From: Xiphydria camelus
Taxonomy: Eukaryota; Arthropoda; Insecta; Hymenoptera; Xiphydriidae
Reading direction: 5' to 3'
Assembly: GCA_963678675.1 (NCBI GenBank)
Contig: OY783200.1
Location: 19,854,190 to 19,918,189 of the forward strand
DNA length: 64,000 bases
The translations under genes were made by a program, and so were the position numbers. The notes beneath the pieces are model-generated. The model had not been told where the DNA came from, did not search any database, and saw nothing but the letters and a program-made list of their open reading frames with translations. Shown in pieces: positions 1 through 12,053 of this stretch (position 1 is the stretch's first letter; every line of letters starts with the position of its first letter).

Positions 1-1410
1 AAACGGCTGACCCTGATTTCAATTATATTAATAAAATGATAGTTTCTAGCGAAACGAAAATTTTTTCGAACTTAGGTATATATATCATTTACTTACTTAT
101 TTTCCCCTTATACTACCTATTCTTTTCATATTTCTTTTAAAAATGTTGGCCCTAGCATTACACACAAAAATAATATTCTAACATCGCACGTCATATCGGC
201 ATTCGTAACTCTGGAATTACAGCACTTCGCACGATCCGTCGTTATGGCGGATTCCCGTCGCGACACATTTACCGAGATGCTTGTTAACCGCATCGAGCAC
301 CCGATACGTTCCCCCGGGTACGTATGCACTTGGGTGTAACGAGAGTGTACTCGGATCACACACACACACACATTGAGTCAACAGACGGGGATGCCCCACG
401 ACTTGGAAGCACGGTGATATGCCGTCCGGCGCGAAGCCATCTACTCTAGACGAGCACACAAACATTGTGCTTTCTCTTTCCGCATCTGCCCAACGTTGTG
501 TGGTACCGAATAATTAAAAAGGCGCGGGGGAGAATAACACTGAGTTGTTTCCCACGATTCGGTACGCGAGGAAATTTTAATTTTCCTTCTTCCTTCTGTT
601 TTTAAGTAGTTTCATTGCTGATTTTTAGATGCTTCGTTAAAATATTCAACATTTTAAGTCAGGAATGTATTTTCTACTTTAAACTCAGCATCCTTAAGAA
701 AAGACTCAGTTCGTAAAATAGAAGTTCGACTGGTCGACGATAGGAAATAATAAATTTAAAGGTTTTGCGATCATATTATTGTTATTATTCCGTGTTTCTC
801 TCTACCCTTATAGCTTTGGAATGTTGATGTTGCTCCCTTATTTTTTATTTTGTTACAAGAAATATAAGAAGCGAAACTGTTCGAATTTTTTTTCACAAAT
901 CTGATTTAAATCTATTCTAAAATATAGTGAAACTCGTTTAAGATAAGAACCAAGGAACTGAGGGAGTTTTTCATCTTAACTGGGATCGTATCTTATCCAG
1001 ATTTCATAATTAGATTCTCGTCTAATGCATAAGAAGTCAATGCACATTGTATATTAACGTGTTTTTTAACTATCTCTAACCTTTACTTCAGCTATTTCTA
1101 GTAGTTTTTAACAATTCTAGAAAATTTTAGTTTAAGATTTTAAAATAAAGAGAAATTTTACTATTTTTCACAAAATTATATTGAGTTACTGTTTGTAATA
1201 ATACAAAAATTCCTTTATACAGATTACCCTCCGACAAACTGAAAAAGATAATAACAAAAAATTATTGCTAACATTTTATTCTGTTTCTCTCCTTCCCTTT
1301 CTTTCTTAAAGACACGTGGTAAACACCGTTTCGTATATTAAAACGGGGTTTTGACATCAAGAGACCAATTGTCTTCGTATATTAAGTGGGATCGTTGATC
1401 CGTACGAATC
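1..1410. other. Intergenic, no gene seen
   Basis: AT-rich sequence with short runs of T and A and a (CA)n tract near 360-373. The short open frames near 126-465 lack codon structure, known motifs and splice context, so I treat them as chance. No inverted or tandem repeat stood out. Confidence 0.6.
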
Positions 1411-1414
1411 TTAA

Positions 1415-1638
1415 CCCCTTCAGACCTGATGTACACGAGTATGTACATTGGATTCAGCTATTTTATTAAAAAATGTTACGCAAAAATACAACTTTGTACT
1501 GTTTGCACATAAATATAAAAAAATTTGATTAAATAAAAATTGCAAACATACCTATATTACAATATAATAATACCCCAAAAGCTAAAACATCATTAAAGAT
1601 TTTTTTACTCCGCGAAAAAAAAATCAGGTCTGAAGGGG
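1415..1638. mobile_element. piggyBac-like MITE (TTAA target duplication)
   Basis: A 224-bp AT-rich segment bounded by inverted repeats CCCCTTCAGACCTGAT and ATCAGGTCTGAAGGGG, each immediately flanked by TTAA (1411-1414 and 1639-1642). A TTAA duplication with C-run termini is the hallmark of piggyBac-type insertion. It has no coding capacity, so it would be non-autonomous. Confidence 0.75.
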
Positions 1639-1642
1639 TTAA

Positions 1643-2352
1643 GTGGGTAACTTTCCACAGGTTTAGTAGACATTTTTCAATGGACCTAATAATATTCGTA
1701 TTAAAAGTGGTCGTATCTTAAAAGAGTTTCACTGTATCAAAGTTGCAAAATAGCTACGTTCTTCTCATAAAACTTTCGTAATAATTTCGATAAATTTATC
1801 ATAAAAATATCGTCGCAGCGTCTGCAGAGAATCGTCACTTGATGCCATTGTGAAAAGGGCTTCTCCCCGATTCACAGCACCATTTTCGTCCATTTCCACG
1901 CGCAACCGCCGACCGCGGAGTATCGCTAGTTTCTACGGAGCGAATGTGCTTCTGCGAAGATTTATCTTACATGTTGGAGTACCGTCACGATTAGCCGCGT
2001 TCGAGAGGGTACCTCGGTTTCCGTATATAGTGATACACGTCTCAGGTACAACGCGAACAGATATCTTCCGTTAAACGTACGACAGAGTATTATTCATTCA
2101 ATGGACAAGCCTTGACTCGACACGACGAGCCACCTGTCCCGAGCATTAGTGTTCACTTAGGTGTTCGCGATTGAATACCACCAATAGTCCGTTCCCACGC
2201 CCTTAATCAACTAAGCAAATCGAGCAAGGAGGATGATCTACCAACCCCAGTCGAATAATTGCATGCGTACTTAGGAGATCAGAGGGGGAAAAGTACGGAT
2301 GTCAAACAAAAAAATTAAAATAACCATCATTATTAAATTTCTTTAATTTTAG
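1643..2352. other. Intergenic, no gene seen
   Basis: Mixed composition with a somewhat GC-richer part at about 1810-2260. The 74-codon open frame starting near 1850 shows no motif. Nothing else supported. Confidence 0.5.
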
Positions 2353-3103
2353 AGTCAATATCGTCTTCGTTCGACATAAGAAGGATCGAAGTTTACTCTA
2401 AAGAGTATTGGATAGTTAATAATCTAAAGTACTGTTTAAAAACAATTCCTTATTTCGCAATTAAAAAAAGACCATGTGCGAATATCAAATTCTTTTTCAA
2501 TAACCAATCCCGTCGACATTACAATTATTTCTTCAATTTCAGAGTCAATATCCGTTGATTATTACGGAAGCCAGGTGATATATGGAATGAATTAAATAAA
2601 ACACTGTAGTTGAATGGAAGTGATAATTTTATTAATCAAACGCGACTAACGTCTTTACTCTTAGGAGAGCTCCGAGAGACTAACTCACAAAGAACGACTT
2701 CTAATTAGAGTATTAATACACTTGGTCCTTAGTTCTTTCTCTCTCTCTTTCTCTAGGTGTATATCGTTTCATATAAACATTCATACGATATTTGAGAGCA
2801 GACCCTACGTTCTGCTTTCTTAAGAATAGTTTCGTCATGACATCATCAGTTCGCCGTACACATCAGAATATTTAATAAATTTACTGAACTGATTTTTGCT
2901 AATACCAATAATATCATCTTCGTTTGACATAAGAAGCATTGAATTTTATTGTAAAGAGAATTGGATAGCTAATAATCTAAAGTACTGCTTATAAACAATA
3001 TTATACATTAAAAATAAAAACATTTACCTAGTTCTACAATTTATTTCGCAAGTGAGAAAGGACAATGTACAAATATCAAATTCTTTTTCAATGACCAATC
3101 CCG
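2353..3103. repeat. Direct repeat pair (about 165-185 bp)
   Basis: Diverged copies at about 2353-2515 and 2919-3103 share blocks such as CATAAGAAG, TAATCTAAAGTACTG and ATATCAAATTCTTTTTCAAT in the same order and orientation. They are separated by about 400 bp of unrelated sequence that includes a pyrimidine-rich (CT)n tract near 2735-2755. No coding content. Probably two copies of a dispersed repeat. Confidence 0.6.
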
Positions 3104-5017
3104 TCAAAATTTTTGTAACACCTCGTTATCGCTAATGGTCATCTTATCGGGAGATTGTGGAAAGGCTTTCCATAAGTATCAAAAAGTCGTTAACGAACGA
3201 CTGTAGCTACATGTGCACGGATGAGTTTCGACGAATGGAAAGGCCAGCTGGAACCTTCATTCAGGCCTATTAAGCGAACAGAAGAGTTCCATCTTACGCG
3301 CGTACATGTATAAATCCTTCATGTGACTCCGTTGAAGTTGACCGCCCTCGTGCGACCATACTTGAGCGACAGCTACCGGTTTCCTCCATCACGCAGCGTG
3401 TCTCTCATTTTCGCGAGTTAGCTCAACTCACTCAGCCCACTCCCTCTCTCATTCTCACCTCTACGCCATCCCTCTATCTCTCTCTCTGTTTCTTTTTCCT
3501 TTACCCCTACATATAACTTATTTCCCTCTCTTTCTATCGTCACATTGAAACTGTACCAGACTCGAAAGAACTATCTTCCTTTCACCATATAACCCTTTTT
3601 TAACTCTACCAAACGGAAAATTAAAATTCATCTTGACCATTTATTGGAAAGATAAAATTATTGCATGTGACTACGAATGCAATCGAGAAGAATACACGCG
3701 AAGAACGAAAATCAATCGAAGGAAAGCTCGACGGGGTCATCTCTGGCGTCGGGGTAAATTATTAGACACTTTTAGCAAACCCTAAAATTTTCTCCGTATC
3801 CCTATCCGTATCCGTAAACTTATCGACTTACGTTGGCCGCAAAATAACCGTTTAAGCAAGCATCGATCTACCCATACGTATACAAAACCGAAAGCAATAA
3901 CCTCAAAAAAACTGTCAAAAACTTAGTTATTGGAGGGTATTCTTATTTTCTTATTGATAATATTTATTTAAGTAAGAACTAGAAAGCTTGTTTTTATTCA
4001 TTTAAATTAGACTGTCTAATAACTGCAAGGTGTCCAATAGATAGATAGATAGTTTATTTCGGCCCACTGGCCTTGAAAAGGACTTCGCAGGTAACAAACA
4101 TATTCCCTACAGTGTTCCTCCCATACCAGCATTTCACAATTCTTTCCATGCATACTTCTCTTTACGTAAACCGTTATCATTCTTTTGTATCATGCATTTT
4201 GTGCGCGTTTTATCTCTCTTTCTCTTTCTTCCTCTGGTCTATCGTTTTTAGCCACCATACCTTCTCTTGCTTGACGCCCCCTCACCTAAGATCTCTCGAA
4301 AGTTACCAAGTCTAGTTGCATACGCGACAGGATACGTGTTCGGATAGGGATACGACGATAGGCCCGTAACGATACGGGCAACGTAACGCATCGAGACCAC
4401 CGTATCTATTCTGCGCATGCGCAGACAGATGCGTATACGGATACGTCTAAAATTTAGGACGTGCTAAAAGTGTCTATTATCTGAGCCCAAACATCCTCTT
4501 ATCTCGGAAAGGATTTCGCATCGTCGGTCGAAGTTGGGTGCGTGTAAACAGTACGGGGCACCCACAGTATGCAAGATATACTCGAAGCTGACGCGTTCGT
4601 GCCTCCCGAAGGGAGAGACGTATACATACGAATGCCCGACCAATATACGATACAAAGTTGTCGTAAACCCGGGGAAGGACTAATTTTCCGCCCTTGCCTT
4701 TCTCGTTCGATTCGCCGTGGGCGCATTATGAATAAAAATTAGACATCACAGGCCGTCGATAAATACACCGTTGGAAATTTCGTTTCCCCGATAACCAAGC
4801 GTGACTTTCACCCAAGCGTCACGCGGTGGCGTCACTGAGTGACGTTACTGCGATGCCACAGTGAGGATCCGGAGTGCAAGTTTTTGCCACAGCGGAATAC
4901 TTGATCCTGATTGATCTATTCGCTTACGCTTACGGATTTACGGAATTTTTATTCGCGTCGGACACCGCCGTATGGTGGCGATTCGTTCTTCCTAAGATGG
5001 CCGTCGTTACGGACCGA
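3104..5017. other. Intergenic; CT-rich tract and (GATA)n tail
   Basis: No gene supported. A strongly pyrimidine-rich (CT/CTT) stretch lies at 3410-3540. A (GATA)n run at 4038-4052 next to TTTATTTCGG resembles the reverse complement of a retroposon 3' tail, but nothing upstream confirms an element. 4785-4880 contains CCCCGATA and several CACTG/CAGTG blocks that recur inverted at 6300-6535, suggesting an older element around the one at 5018-6069. Confidence 0.4.
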
Positions 5018-6069
5018 ATGTCAACATAACCACATAACATAAACAAAGTATTTGTAAATAAAAGTAGTTTTAAGAGTGCAAGTGCAATAAACCCAATTCA
5101 TAAGTGATGAATATCGGTATCGAAGATATCTTGTCAATTTTACGAGAGTCAAAAAGGCCGCTAGTGGAAGGAGAAGCGGTATTGAAAGCAGAGTTTATAT
5201 TTTCCTGCGGAATCAAAAAGAGAAACCAAAATGCAGGGAAAATCGTCGCTTCTTGCGTACAATCGTCACATGTAACAAGTGCTCCTCACGAAGTTGAAGT
5301 GAACATCTTAGTGCTGTTTCACATGGGACCGATGATCGGCGCTGACGATCGGTCGCAACGAATCATCAGTTCTATCCAAATGCTTTCACATGAGTCGTAT
5401 GGTCAGTCATCAATATGTATCTGGAAAGTGAAGAGCTTCGCATCGTTGTCGCTTTGTGCGTAATAAAGTTGGTAGGGAGGCGAAAAAAATAATCGCAAAA
5501 TCGACAACGCTGTTCCTCCATACGCAACCGATGATCTGCCTGCATGTGAACAGCTCCGTTTGTTCAATGACCCTGATGACCGGTGGCCCGAGCGTTTTTA
5601 ATCAGTCGACCGATGATACACATTCGTGTGAAAGCTATGTTTGAAACAATAGACCCTCCTGAGCGTCAGAGCTGATCATCGGTCCCATGTGAAACGGGGC
5701 TTACTGGTAAACAACAATAAAGAAGAAACGTGCAAGTGCAGCTGGGCCAGAGGAAGAGGCAAACATGTTTTTGCAACGCTTCTGTACATAAATCGGTAGG
5801 GCAAATAGTACCATGTGACGATAGTACGCAAGAAGCGATGATTTTCACTGCATTTTGGTTTCTCTTTTTGATTCTGCAGGAAAATACAAACCCTGCTTTC
5901 AATACCGCTTCTTCTTCTACTAGCGGCCTTGTTGACTCTCCTAGAATTAATAAGATATCTTCGATACCGATATTCATCACTTATGAATTATTGGGTTTAA
6001 TGCACTTGCACTTTTAAAACTACTTTTATTTACAAATTCTTTGTTTATGTTACGTGGTTATGTTGACAT
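5018..6069. mobile_element. 1.05-kb DNA element with ~250-bp terminal inverted repeats
   Basis: The two ends are inverted copies: ATGTCAACATAACCAC at 5018 matches the reverse complement of the sequence ending at 6069, and the similarity runs inward about 250 bp with a few percent divergence. Open frames at both ends (about 119 and 104 codons) begin with the same peptide because they lie in the two arms, so they are products of the repeat and not independent genes. No transposase motif is visible in the 540-bp core. No clear target duplication, so the superfamily is unassigned. Confidence 0.75.
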
Positions 6070-6188
6070 TTGTTTTGAAAAAGAAAATATCAAATTATTT
6101 TAAAAAATTTAATGAGAACCTTCGAGAGCAGTCACTATCATGTCCGGTTTTTTTATTATGACCGGAGTCGATCAACACGACTTGAAGA

Positions 6189-6278
6189 GTCGGTGGCTCA
6201 ATTGGTAGAATGCGAAAGCATTCCCAGTTTTGGAGCATCTCGTATCCTAAAGAGCGCAGGTTCGAATCCCGGTAGGGT
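6189..6278 (+). ncRNA. tRNA-derived SINE head / decayed tRNA
   Basis: A box-like TGGCTCAATTGG (6194-6205) and B box GGTTCGAATCC (6259-6269) are spaced as in RNA polymerase III internal promoters. The rest does not fold into a clean cloverleaf: the T-stem has mismatches and no convincing anticodon arm is present. This suits a tRNA-derived SINE head better than a functional tRNA. A poly(A)-like run follows at about 6281. Confidence 0.45.
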
Positions 6279-7740
6279 ATGAAAAAAAAAGCGACACCAC
6301 TAGGCGGGTGGCAGGCGGCGGCACTGCACGGGCACACAGTGAAAAATCTCGGTAAAGTCACTGCGTGCGTTCCCTTTTTGCAAAAAATCCTACTTTATCC
6401 ACTGTGTACACTGCGTGATGCCACAGTGGTACCCCAGTGGGCACGCACCAAGACATCACTGTGATGTTTCTCAAAGTCACCGCGTGGTGTCACAGTGTCA
6501 CCACTGTGAAGTCACCTGGCTATCGGGGTTCCAGTAAAAGTAACAGAAGCAATTATCGACCACATTTATATCTAAAATTGTCATGCAAAATAAGAAAATA
6601 CCATGTCTACAATATCCTTTCGTTTCGAATTTTGTTTCGGACTGACTAAAATTCAAAACGAAAGGAGTCTTTTTTCGCTTTTGCATTTTTTCCTCTTTGC
6701 AAAGTACAACATCAGCTGATGAAAAGTTGTTCAACATGAAGAGGCATAATGATAAAAGAATATTTAGAGCTTTGAAGCCATGTTTATGTTGATTCTAACT
6801 CCAAAAATCATTCCACAGGAATGTATTGGCCTTAAGTGCGCACAATTCGCCCACTCTCGCCTACTTTTATTTTTAACTATATTTTTATAGTGTTAATTGT
6901 TAATGGGGTTCTTTTTACGAGCGATTGTAGCTGCATTTTGCCTCAACATAATCTTTGTTGGCCGTCTAATCATAGAAAACAAGTACATGTTATCGCACCA
7001 ACATTTCGCCCCAAAACTTCGACCAATTTGACTAACAACCGCGAAAAAACCCCTGGCCATCTCTTATCGGCTGGCAAGTGGAGAGGCACACGCCGCAGAG
7101 AAGCGAGAACCCGCAAACACGGGGTGTATACGTGATGTATACGTATCGTATAGAGATCGACGTCGGAGAACTACTCCAACGGTGAGGGTGTGTTACGTAA
7201 ACAATTGTTGGCACAATTAGGAGCGGTTTGTCCGTCCGTGTTTGCTCAAGGATCCGTAACTAGCTTAGCCAACACCTAACGATTCGCTGCCTACGGCTGA
7301 GTACAACTTGATCGCTGATGCGTGGCTGGATACGCGTGTAACACCCACTTGGCCTTCCCGCAATGATCTCCTCGGCGGGTTTCCGCTTCCGCGGGATTTG
7401 GAAGAATCATGAGAGATGCATACACAAGTGAAGAGGGCGATTGCTACTCATACAAACTGTAAAACAAAATGAGGAAAAATATTAAAATATGTGATTATTA
7501 GATAGGTGTAATTTGATCGTGTGATAAAACTGATATTGTATCGCACTTACCTTGAGCGAGCTAAAGGGCTGAGGAGGGGCCGGGTTAGACGAAAGGTGTA
7601 GACGGAAGAGAAACCGTACATAGAAGAGCGACGAGCATCGAAGTCGATTCGCAATATTGGATCTGGATCGTCCGGACGGGGGACGATATTTTTCATTTTC
7701 CATGGTCACAAAGACTAGCTTTGTGCCACGGAACCGGAGC
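6279..7740. other. Intergenic, repeat remnants only
   Basis: 6300-6535 carries the CACTG/CAGTG-rich block described for 4785-4880, in inverse orientation. Beyond that I see no gene, splice-supported exon or RNA. Confidence 0.4.
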
Positions 7741-7785
7741 TACTCTCTCTCTCTCTCTCTCTCTCTCCCTCTCTTACCCTCCTTC
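7741..7785. repeat. (CT)n microsatellite
   Basis: A run of about a dozen CT units followed by CCCTCTC. It makes the Ser-Leu repeat in the open frame starting at 7721, which I therefore do not call a gene. Confidence 0.8.
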
Positions 7786-8234
7786 CACGTCTGTCTATAG
7801 TCGTGCTCTCGTAGCGGATTACACACCATTACCAGGTTGTGTCAGAGCGAAATGGAGTTATTGGCAAGGCTCGCAGGAAGTTGGCTCGACGTACACGCTA
7901 ATTCGATATCGGATAATCGTTTCTGTCGCTCGTGAAGCGAGTCGTCAAAGGCGGGTTATCGGTCCACCGCGAGGTGAAAGACGCGCGGAGGTGGAGGAGC
8001 CGGGAACGCCCGTCGTCAAATGGGATCTTCGCAGTACCTATAGGGCTCGCAACTCCGGGGAAAAATTGAAGGAGGGAAATTGAGCTCTCGCGATGATGCC
8101 CCGCGCGAGTAACGAGTTCATCGATGCGCTATTGCACCTGAATTCCATTTGGATGCGTCTTCGGCGGCGGCGAAAACTTAGGATAATATGCCCGTTTCAC
8201 ACATACACGACGCCGTTTAAACGGTGCCTTTCCA
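7786..8234. other. GC-richer stretch, no gene supported
   Basis: Higher GC and CpG content than its surroundings, with a 100-codon frame at 8093-8395 that runs into the MITE at 8238. It could be a promoter or 5' UTR of a gene whose coding exons I do not see. No protein motif. Confidence 0.3.
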
Positions 8235-8237
8235 TTA

Positions 8238-8433
8238 GGCTGCTTTCAGACGATACGACTGCGTCGTGCGCCGTTCACGGCACGGCGCCGTACATACCAA
8301 AGTACAATGCCGCAAGCACTATAAGCCGTATACGGCGTGATTCGTACCGTGTGAAACAACTGATAAACATCAATGGTTATTTCAAAGCGCCGTGAACGGC
8401 GCACGGCGCAAAGTCGTATCGTCTGAAAGCGGC
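8238..8433. mobile_element. PIF/Harbinger-like MITE (TTA target duplication)
   Basis: 196-bp element with inverted ends GGCTGCTTTCAGACGATACG and the near complement ending at 8433, flanked by TTA on both sides (8235-8237, 8434-8436). The 3-bp TTA/TWA duplication is typical of PIF/Harbinger. The arms are rich in CGGCGCCG-like short palindromes. No coding content. Confidence 0.7.
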
Positions 8434-8598
8434 TTAAGATTTGCCGTATACACAGCTCCGGTGCGTGTGAAAGCACTCAATAGCTTCTGTTACCCTTTGA
8501 CGTTTAAACGGCGCCGTTTGGACGGTCGCCGTGTAAGTGTGAATACTTTATTACGTGAAGTATACTTATCGAGCACCAAGCCCGCAGACAAGAATACA

Positions 8599-8757
8599 GG
8601 CACTGAAAAAAGTATTTAGCTAATCCAGCTATATTTCTGGCTGCCTCAGACACAACTAGAAAAATATTGCTAGCGTAGCAAGAATTCTTGCTATTGCGAA
8701 GAAAATTATCACTGCAATTACTATAATTTTCTAGTTGTGGCCAAATTTTTTTGAGTG
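8599..8757. mobile_element. Small MITE with CACTGAAAAAA ends
   Basis: Ends CACTGAAAAAA and TTTTTTTGAGTG are inverted, with an inner inverted pair CACAACTAGAAAA / TTTTCTAGTTGTG. About 160 bp, no coding content. Similar CAGTG ends with hairpin-rich interiors occur at 15060-15314. Confidence 0.5.
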
Positions 8758-9777
8758 GGTGTACATTAGACAGAGACCTCGAGGTGCTCGCCCGCGACGC
8801 AGCTAGAGTTGCCCGAAATGAGTGATATCGTTGAAATTTATTACGTACGCGAAAAACACCGCGCGACGTTATTGCACTTGAATGCGCGTGCTTTGAAACC
8901 AGAACAATATGAAAGCACGCATCGACTTACGCGGCTGCGTGTAGGTAAAAAAATATGGCCGCCCCCGAGGCGCAACTCGTGTGAGAAACAGGCGCGAACG
9001 CGTCCATACACTGCAGCTCGTCACCTACTCTCTACGAATGCAATTCGATTCGAGAAAATGCAAAAGGCTAGAAGTTAATTCTCGATCGTTCGAACGTTTC
9101 GTCGAAACGCCACGCGAAGCAAATGAAATCCCAGTCGACATAATACGGCTAAATCGGTCCTCGAAAGAATTCTACCATACCTACACCGAAGTTTGCGTGG
9201 TCGAATGAGTTTGCGTCGTACTAGCAGAATATCGACGAATGGAATGTTTCTTCTAATCGCGGGCAGAAATTACGCGCAATTTGGAGAAACCAAATAGGAT
9301 AGGACGCGCTCGCGTTGATACAAAATAAGAACAACCCAGGAAGCAGCTTACTCGAGGCGAGCGTCGATGACCGGACAACGGGGAGCGTTCAAAGGCGTCT
9401 ACCGACGTCAATTTTGACTTTGTCCGCTTCTTCGTGGGTTCAGCATTTCACGAGTACGATTACAGGCGTACCACGTCACAAAATATCATGGAAATATCGT
9501 TTTGCAACGCACGCTACGTACGAGAAATGACACGCGTGCGATGTACCATCGTACTCGAGCAGTCGGGGAGAAGTGAAGGAACGGCTACATCTCGCGTGGC
9601 TGGCCGAGCAAGACTCGACAGGCGCGCGCCAGGGTAAGGGGAGCGCGCGAGGAGAGGGGACCAGTACCATGAAATTGGACACATTTGCGACCGGCATATT
9701 TTTTCCATTTCTGATACTGAGTACCGACGAAAATAATGAAATTCTGAAGGTGGTTGCCGCAAACTTGAATCATTATT
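8758..9777. other. Intergenic, GC-moderate, no gene supported
   Basis: Several overlapping short frames on both strands (8809-9834) reflect moderate GC content. None has splice-site support, codon bias or a domain. Confidence 0.4.
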
Positions 9778-10676
9778 AGGGTCATTCCATACCAAATCGG
9801 AACTTTTTGGAGTAACATTTCGGATTTTGCTCAAATTTGGATATATTGTAGTCTATGTCGGTGTTTAAGCGTATCTCGAAGGATTTTTCAAAATTTTGAA
9901 AACTGTTGATTTTACAACTACTTGAAGAATAACGCTGCTTTTTATTCATTAAATTATAACTGTCAAACCGGTTGTCGGCTGAGAATAATCTTTTGGGTAC
10001 TAAAAGTGAAAGAGTGGAAAAACCAGAGAAAAATTGCGTCGATAAAAAAAATTTTTTTTTAAATAATTTTATTTGCACTTGATTTAAACAAATGTCGTAT
10101 TTTCATAGCTGGTCACTTTTTAAAAATCTGAAAAAAAGCAGGCATATACTTCGATATCCTCTCTTTCACGACAAATGAAAAAAAATAACGACACTCTCTC
10201 TCTCTTTAAAATTGACGACACAAAAATTAATTGAAGTTGACGCCGCGTCGGCCTCGCGACGTCGGCCCCGCCGCTAGCGTGTCGCCAAGCCAGTCGTACC
10301 CACCGGGACTACTATATATATAATACGTGTACGTGTACTTCTCGCTTACCTGTGTGCATATTATTACTTAAATTCATGGCATGGCATTTCAACAATTGTC
10401 TAAAATTACACCGTTGAATTACTAAATTACTTTGATATACATCAATTTTAACGAAATGTAAATAGCTCTCTCTTCGCCAATGACATTGGCTTGTCCTTGC
10501 TCAATGGAAACCTCGAGAAGGTGGTGAGTTTTCTTCCATCGGGATAGGATGCGATAATTGGAAGGAAATGGGTTCATTGGATTGAATTCTTGAACTGATC
10601 TGCCATATGAAAAAGTGAAACGTCAACTACAAGAACCTATTAATTGAGAATTGTTGAAATAATTTATTCATTCATA

Positions 10677-10742
10677 ATTTTTACTTTTTTAGATTGTTTA
10701 CTATAAGAATATTCTTATAGTAAGCATAAAAAAAAGTAAAAA
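10677..10742. repeat. Near-perfect palindrome, ~33-bp arms
   Basis: The sequence folds on itself with almost no loop around the centre AGAATATTCT. It lies just inside the left arm of the 9778-13013 element and would extrude as a cruciform or form a long hairpin RNA. Confidence 0.6.
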
Positions 10743-11316
10743 TTAAGAATATTCTTGAATATTATACGAGCGTATAATAGGTATTAATACTTACTATACA
10801 CAAACGAAAATCCTAATTTTTACAATCGCGGGTAAATAAATTTCACGTCGATTATCAAAGTACGATCCAAAGAATGGAAATATTATGATCTTAATGTGAC
10901 GCATTTTTATCTCATTTACCTATATCGATTTTTATATCACATTTTAATCTACGTTTAATTTGAAAATGGAAGTGATCATCTTAAACTGATTAAAATGGGC
11001 TACATTAATAATTAATAAGGGGAACTCTGGCAGAATAGCGCAAGGAACGCGAGTCACCGGGTCGATGCAAAAGACCACATGAAACTATTTAGATAACTTT
11101 ATTCGAATGGTTACACGAACGGTAGTGTGGTGGAAAGAAAAACGCAAGAACAAGAACACTTGTCCGGATGGACGGGCCAACGGAAGAATGCGCATGCGTA
11201 TGCGCGTTACGCGTTGAGATGCGTTCCGCAACACATCGTGGTCATGACGCTGGCGCCATGCTGCTGTGACTCGGGGCATGATTGGAGGAACGAAAAGTGT
11301 ATCGTTCTAACAATTA

Positions 11317-11443
11317 GGCCCAGTTGTACAACTCAGGTTTAACTACAATCCTTGGTTGGTTACTATGGTACTAGCTTTGCTATTGGCTACTCCATAGCAA
11401 CGAACCAGAGATTATAGTTAAACCTGAATTGTACAACTGGGCC
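11317..11443. mobile_element. PIF/Harbinger-like MITE, 127 bp
   Basis: Inverted ends GGCCCAGTTGTACAAC and GTTGTACAACTGGGCC with flanking TTA (11314-11316, 11444-11446). Inner arms include GGTTTAACTA and its complement. It sits inside the core of the larger inverted-repeat element, so it inserted after that element formed, or was mobilised with it. Confidence 0.8.
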
Positions 11444-11698
11444 TTAAGGTCATAATATTCGAGATAATATTCCTATTCGTAGCGGATCACATTTTTGAAT
11501 CGCATCGATAACGACATATTTTCCATTAAATTTTAAACAATATTGGTATCAAATTTTTTTCCTATATATAGGTAGGTACACAACAAGTGGTCTTGTTTAT
11601 TAAGTGAAAACAATATGATGTTGATGATTAGCATAGTCCATAGCATCTGTTTCATTAAAATATGTAGGTATGCTAGTGACGCACGCGAAGGTGATAAC

Positions 11699-11705
11699 TA
11701 TATAA
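11699..11705 (+). promoter_or_regulatory. TATA box of the peptide gene
   Basis: TATATAA lies 82 bp before the peptide start codon. A start site 25-35 bp downstream would give a 5' leader of about 55-60 nt. It is inside the mobile element, so the gene appears to carry its own promoter. Confidence 0.5.
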
Positions 11706-11786
11706 GGCAGTCAATGTTGGGTCAATCGATACACATCTACTATTCCAGTGGATCGCATAGTCGTTTGTTAAACGCAATTTGGAAAC

Positions 11787-11966
11787 ATGAAGTTCCTCTC
11801 ACTTTTCGTATTGGTGTTGACAATCTTGGCGATCAGCAGAACCAGTTCGGGGGCAGATCCTTGTAAGGGTCACAAATGTCCGTCAGGGCAAGTATGCGTA
11901 GTAAAAACTCAACGAAACAATCGCGGTAAATTGGTATCCTTTGTAAATTGCGTAAGAAAACCCTAA
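11787..11966 (+). CDS. Small secreted cysteine peptide (59 aa), unrecognised
   Basis: A single uninterrupted frame encodes 59 residues. Residues 1-22 form a classic signal peptide (Lys-Phe start, hydrophobic Leu/Val/Ile core, small residues Ser-Ser-Gly-Ala before a probable cleavage site). The mature part of about 36 residues is basic and holds four cysteines with spacing C-x4-C-x5-C-x16-C, enough for two disulfides. The first half (DPCKGHKCPSGQVCVV) resembles the opening of follistatin/Kazal-type modules, but no complete module is present. TATA box upstream, AATAAA at 12048-12053 downstream, no intron needed. It lies in the unique core of a 3.2-kb inverted-repeat element. Likely secreted; defence, protease-inhibitor-like or venom-type roles are all possible and none is shown. 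Too short for usual ORF cut-offs, so easily missed. Confidence 0.65.
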   Translation: MKFLSLFVLVLTILAISRTSSGADPCKGHKCPSGQVCVVKTQRNNRGKLVSFVNCVRKP

Positions 11967-12047
11967 GTTTTATAACAAATGGATGCCATACTGCATTCCA
12001 TAAGTACTTTCCAATGGATACAAATGTTGAAACTAATGAAGAAAAAT

Positions 12048-12053
12048 AATAAA
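12048..12053 (+). terminator. PolyA signal of the peptide gene
   Basis: AATAAA lies 82 bp after the peptide stop codon, a suitable distance for 3' end formation. Confidence 0.4.

Noticed and set aside
5104..6017. Two similar frames at 5104 and 5980 as a duplicated gene pair
   Set aside because: They lie in the two arms of a terminal inverted repeat; shared sequence follows the repeat and not a coding constraint.
6189..6278. Functional tRNA gene
   Set aside because: A and B boxes are present, but stems are mispaired and no clear anticodon loop can be drawn; a SINE head fits better.
7721..8083. 120-codon frame with Ser-Leu repeat
   Set aside because: The repeat is the (CT)n microsatellite read in frame; the rest has no motif or splice evidence.
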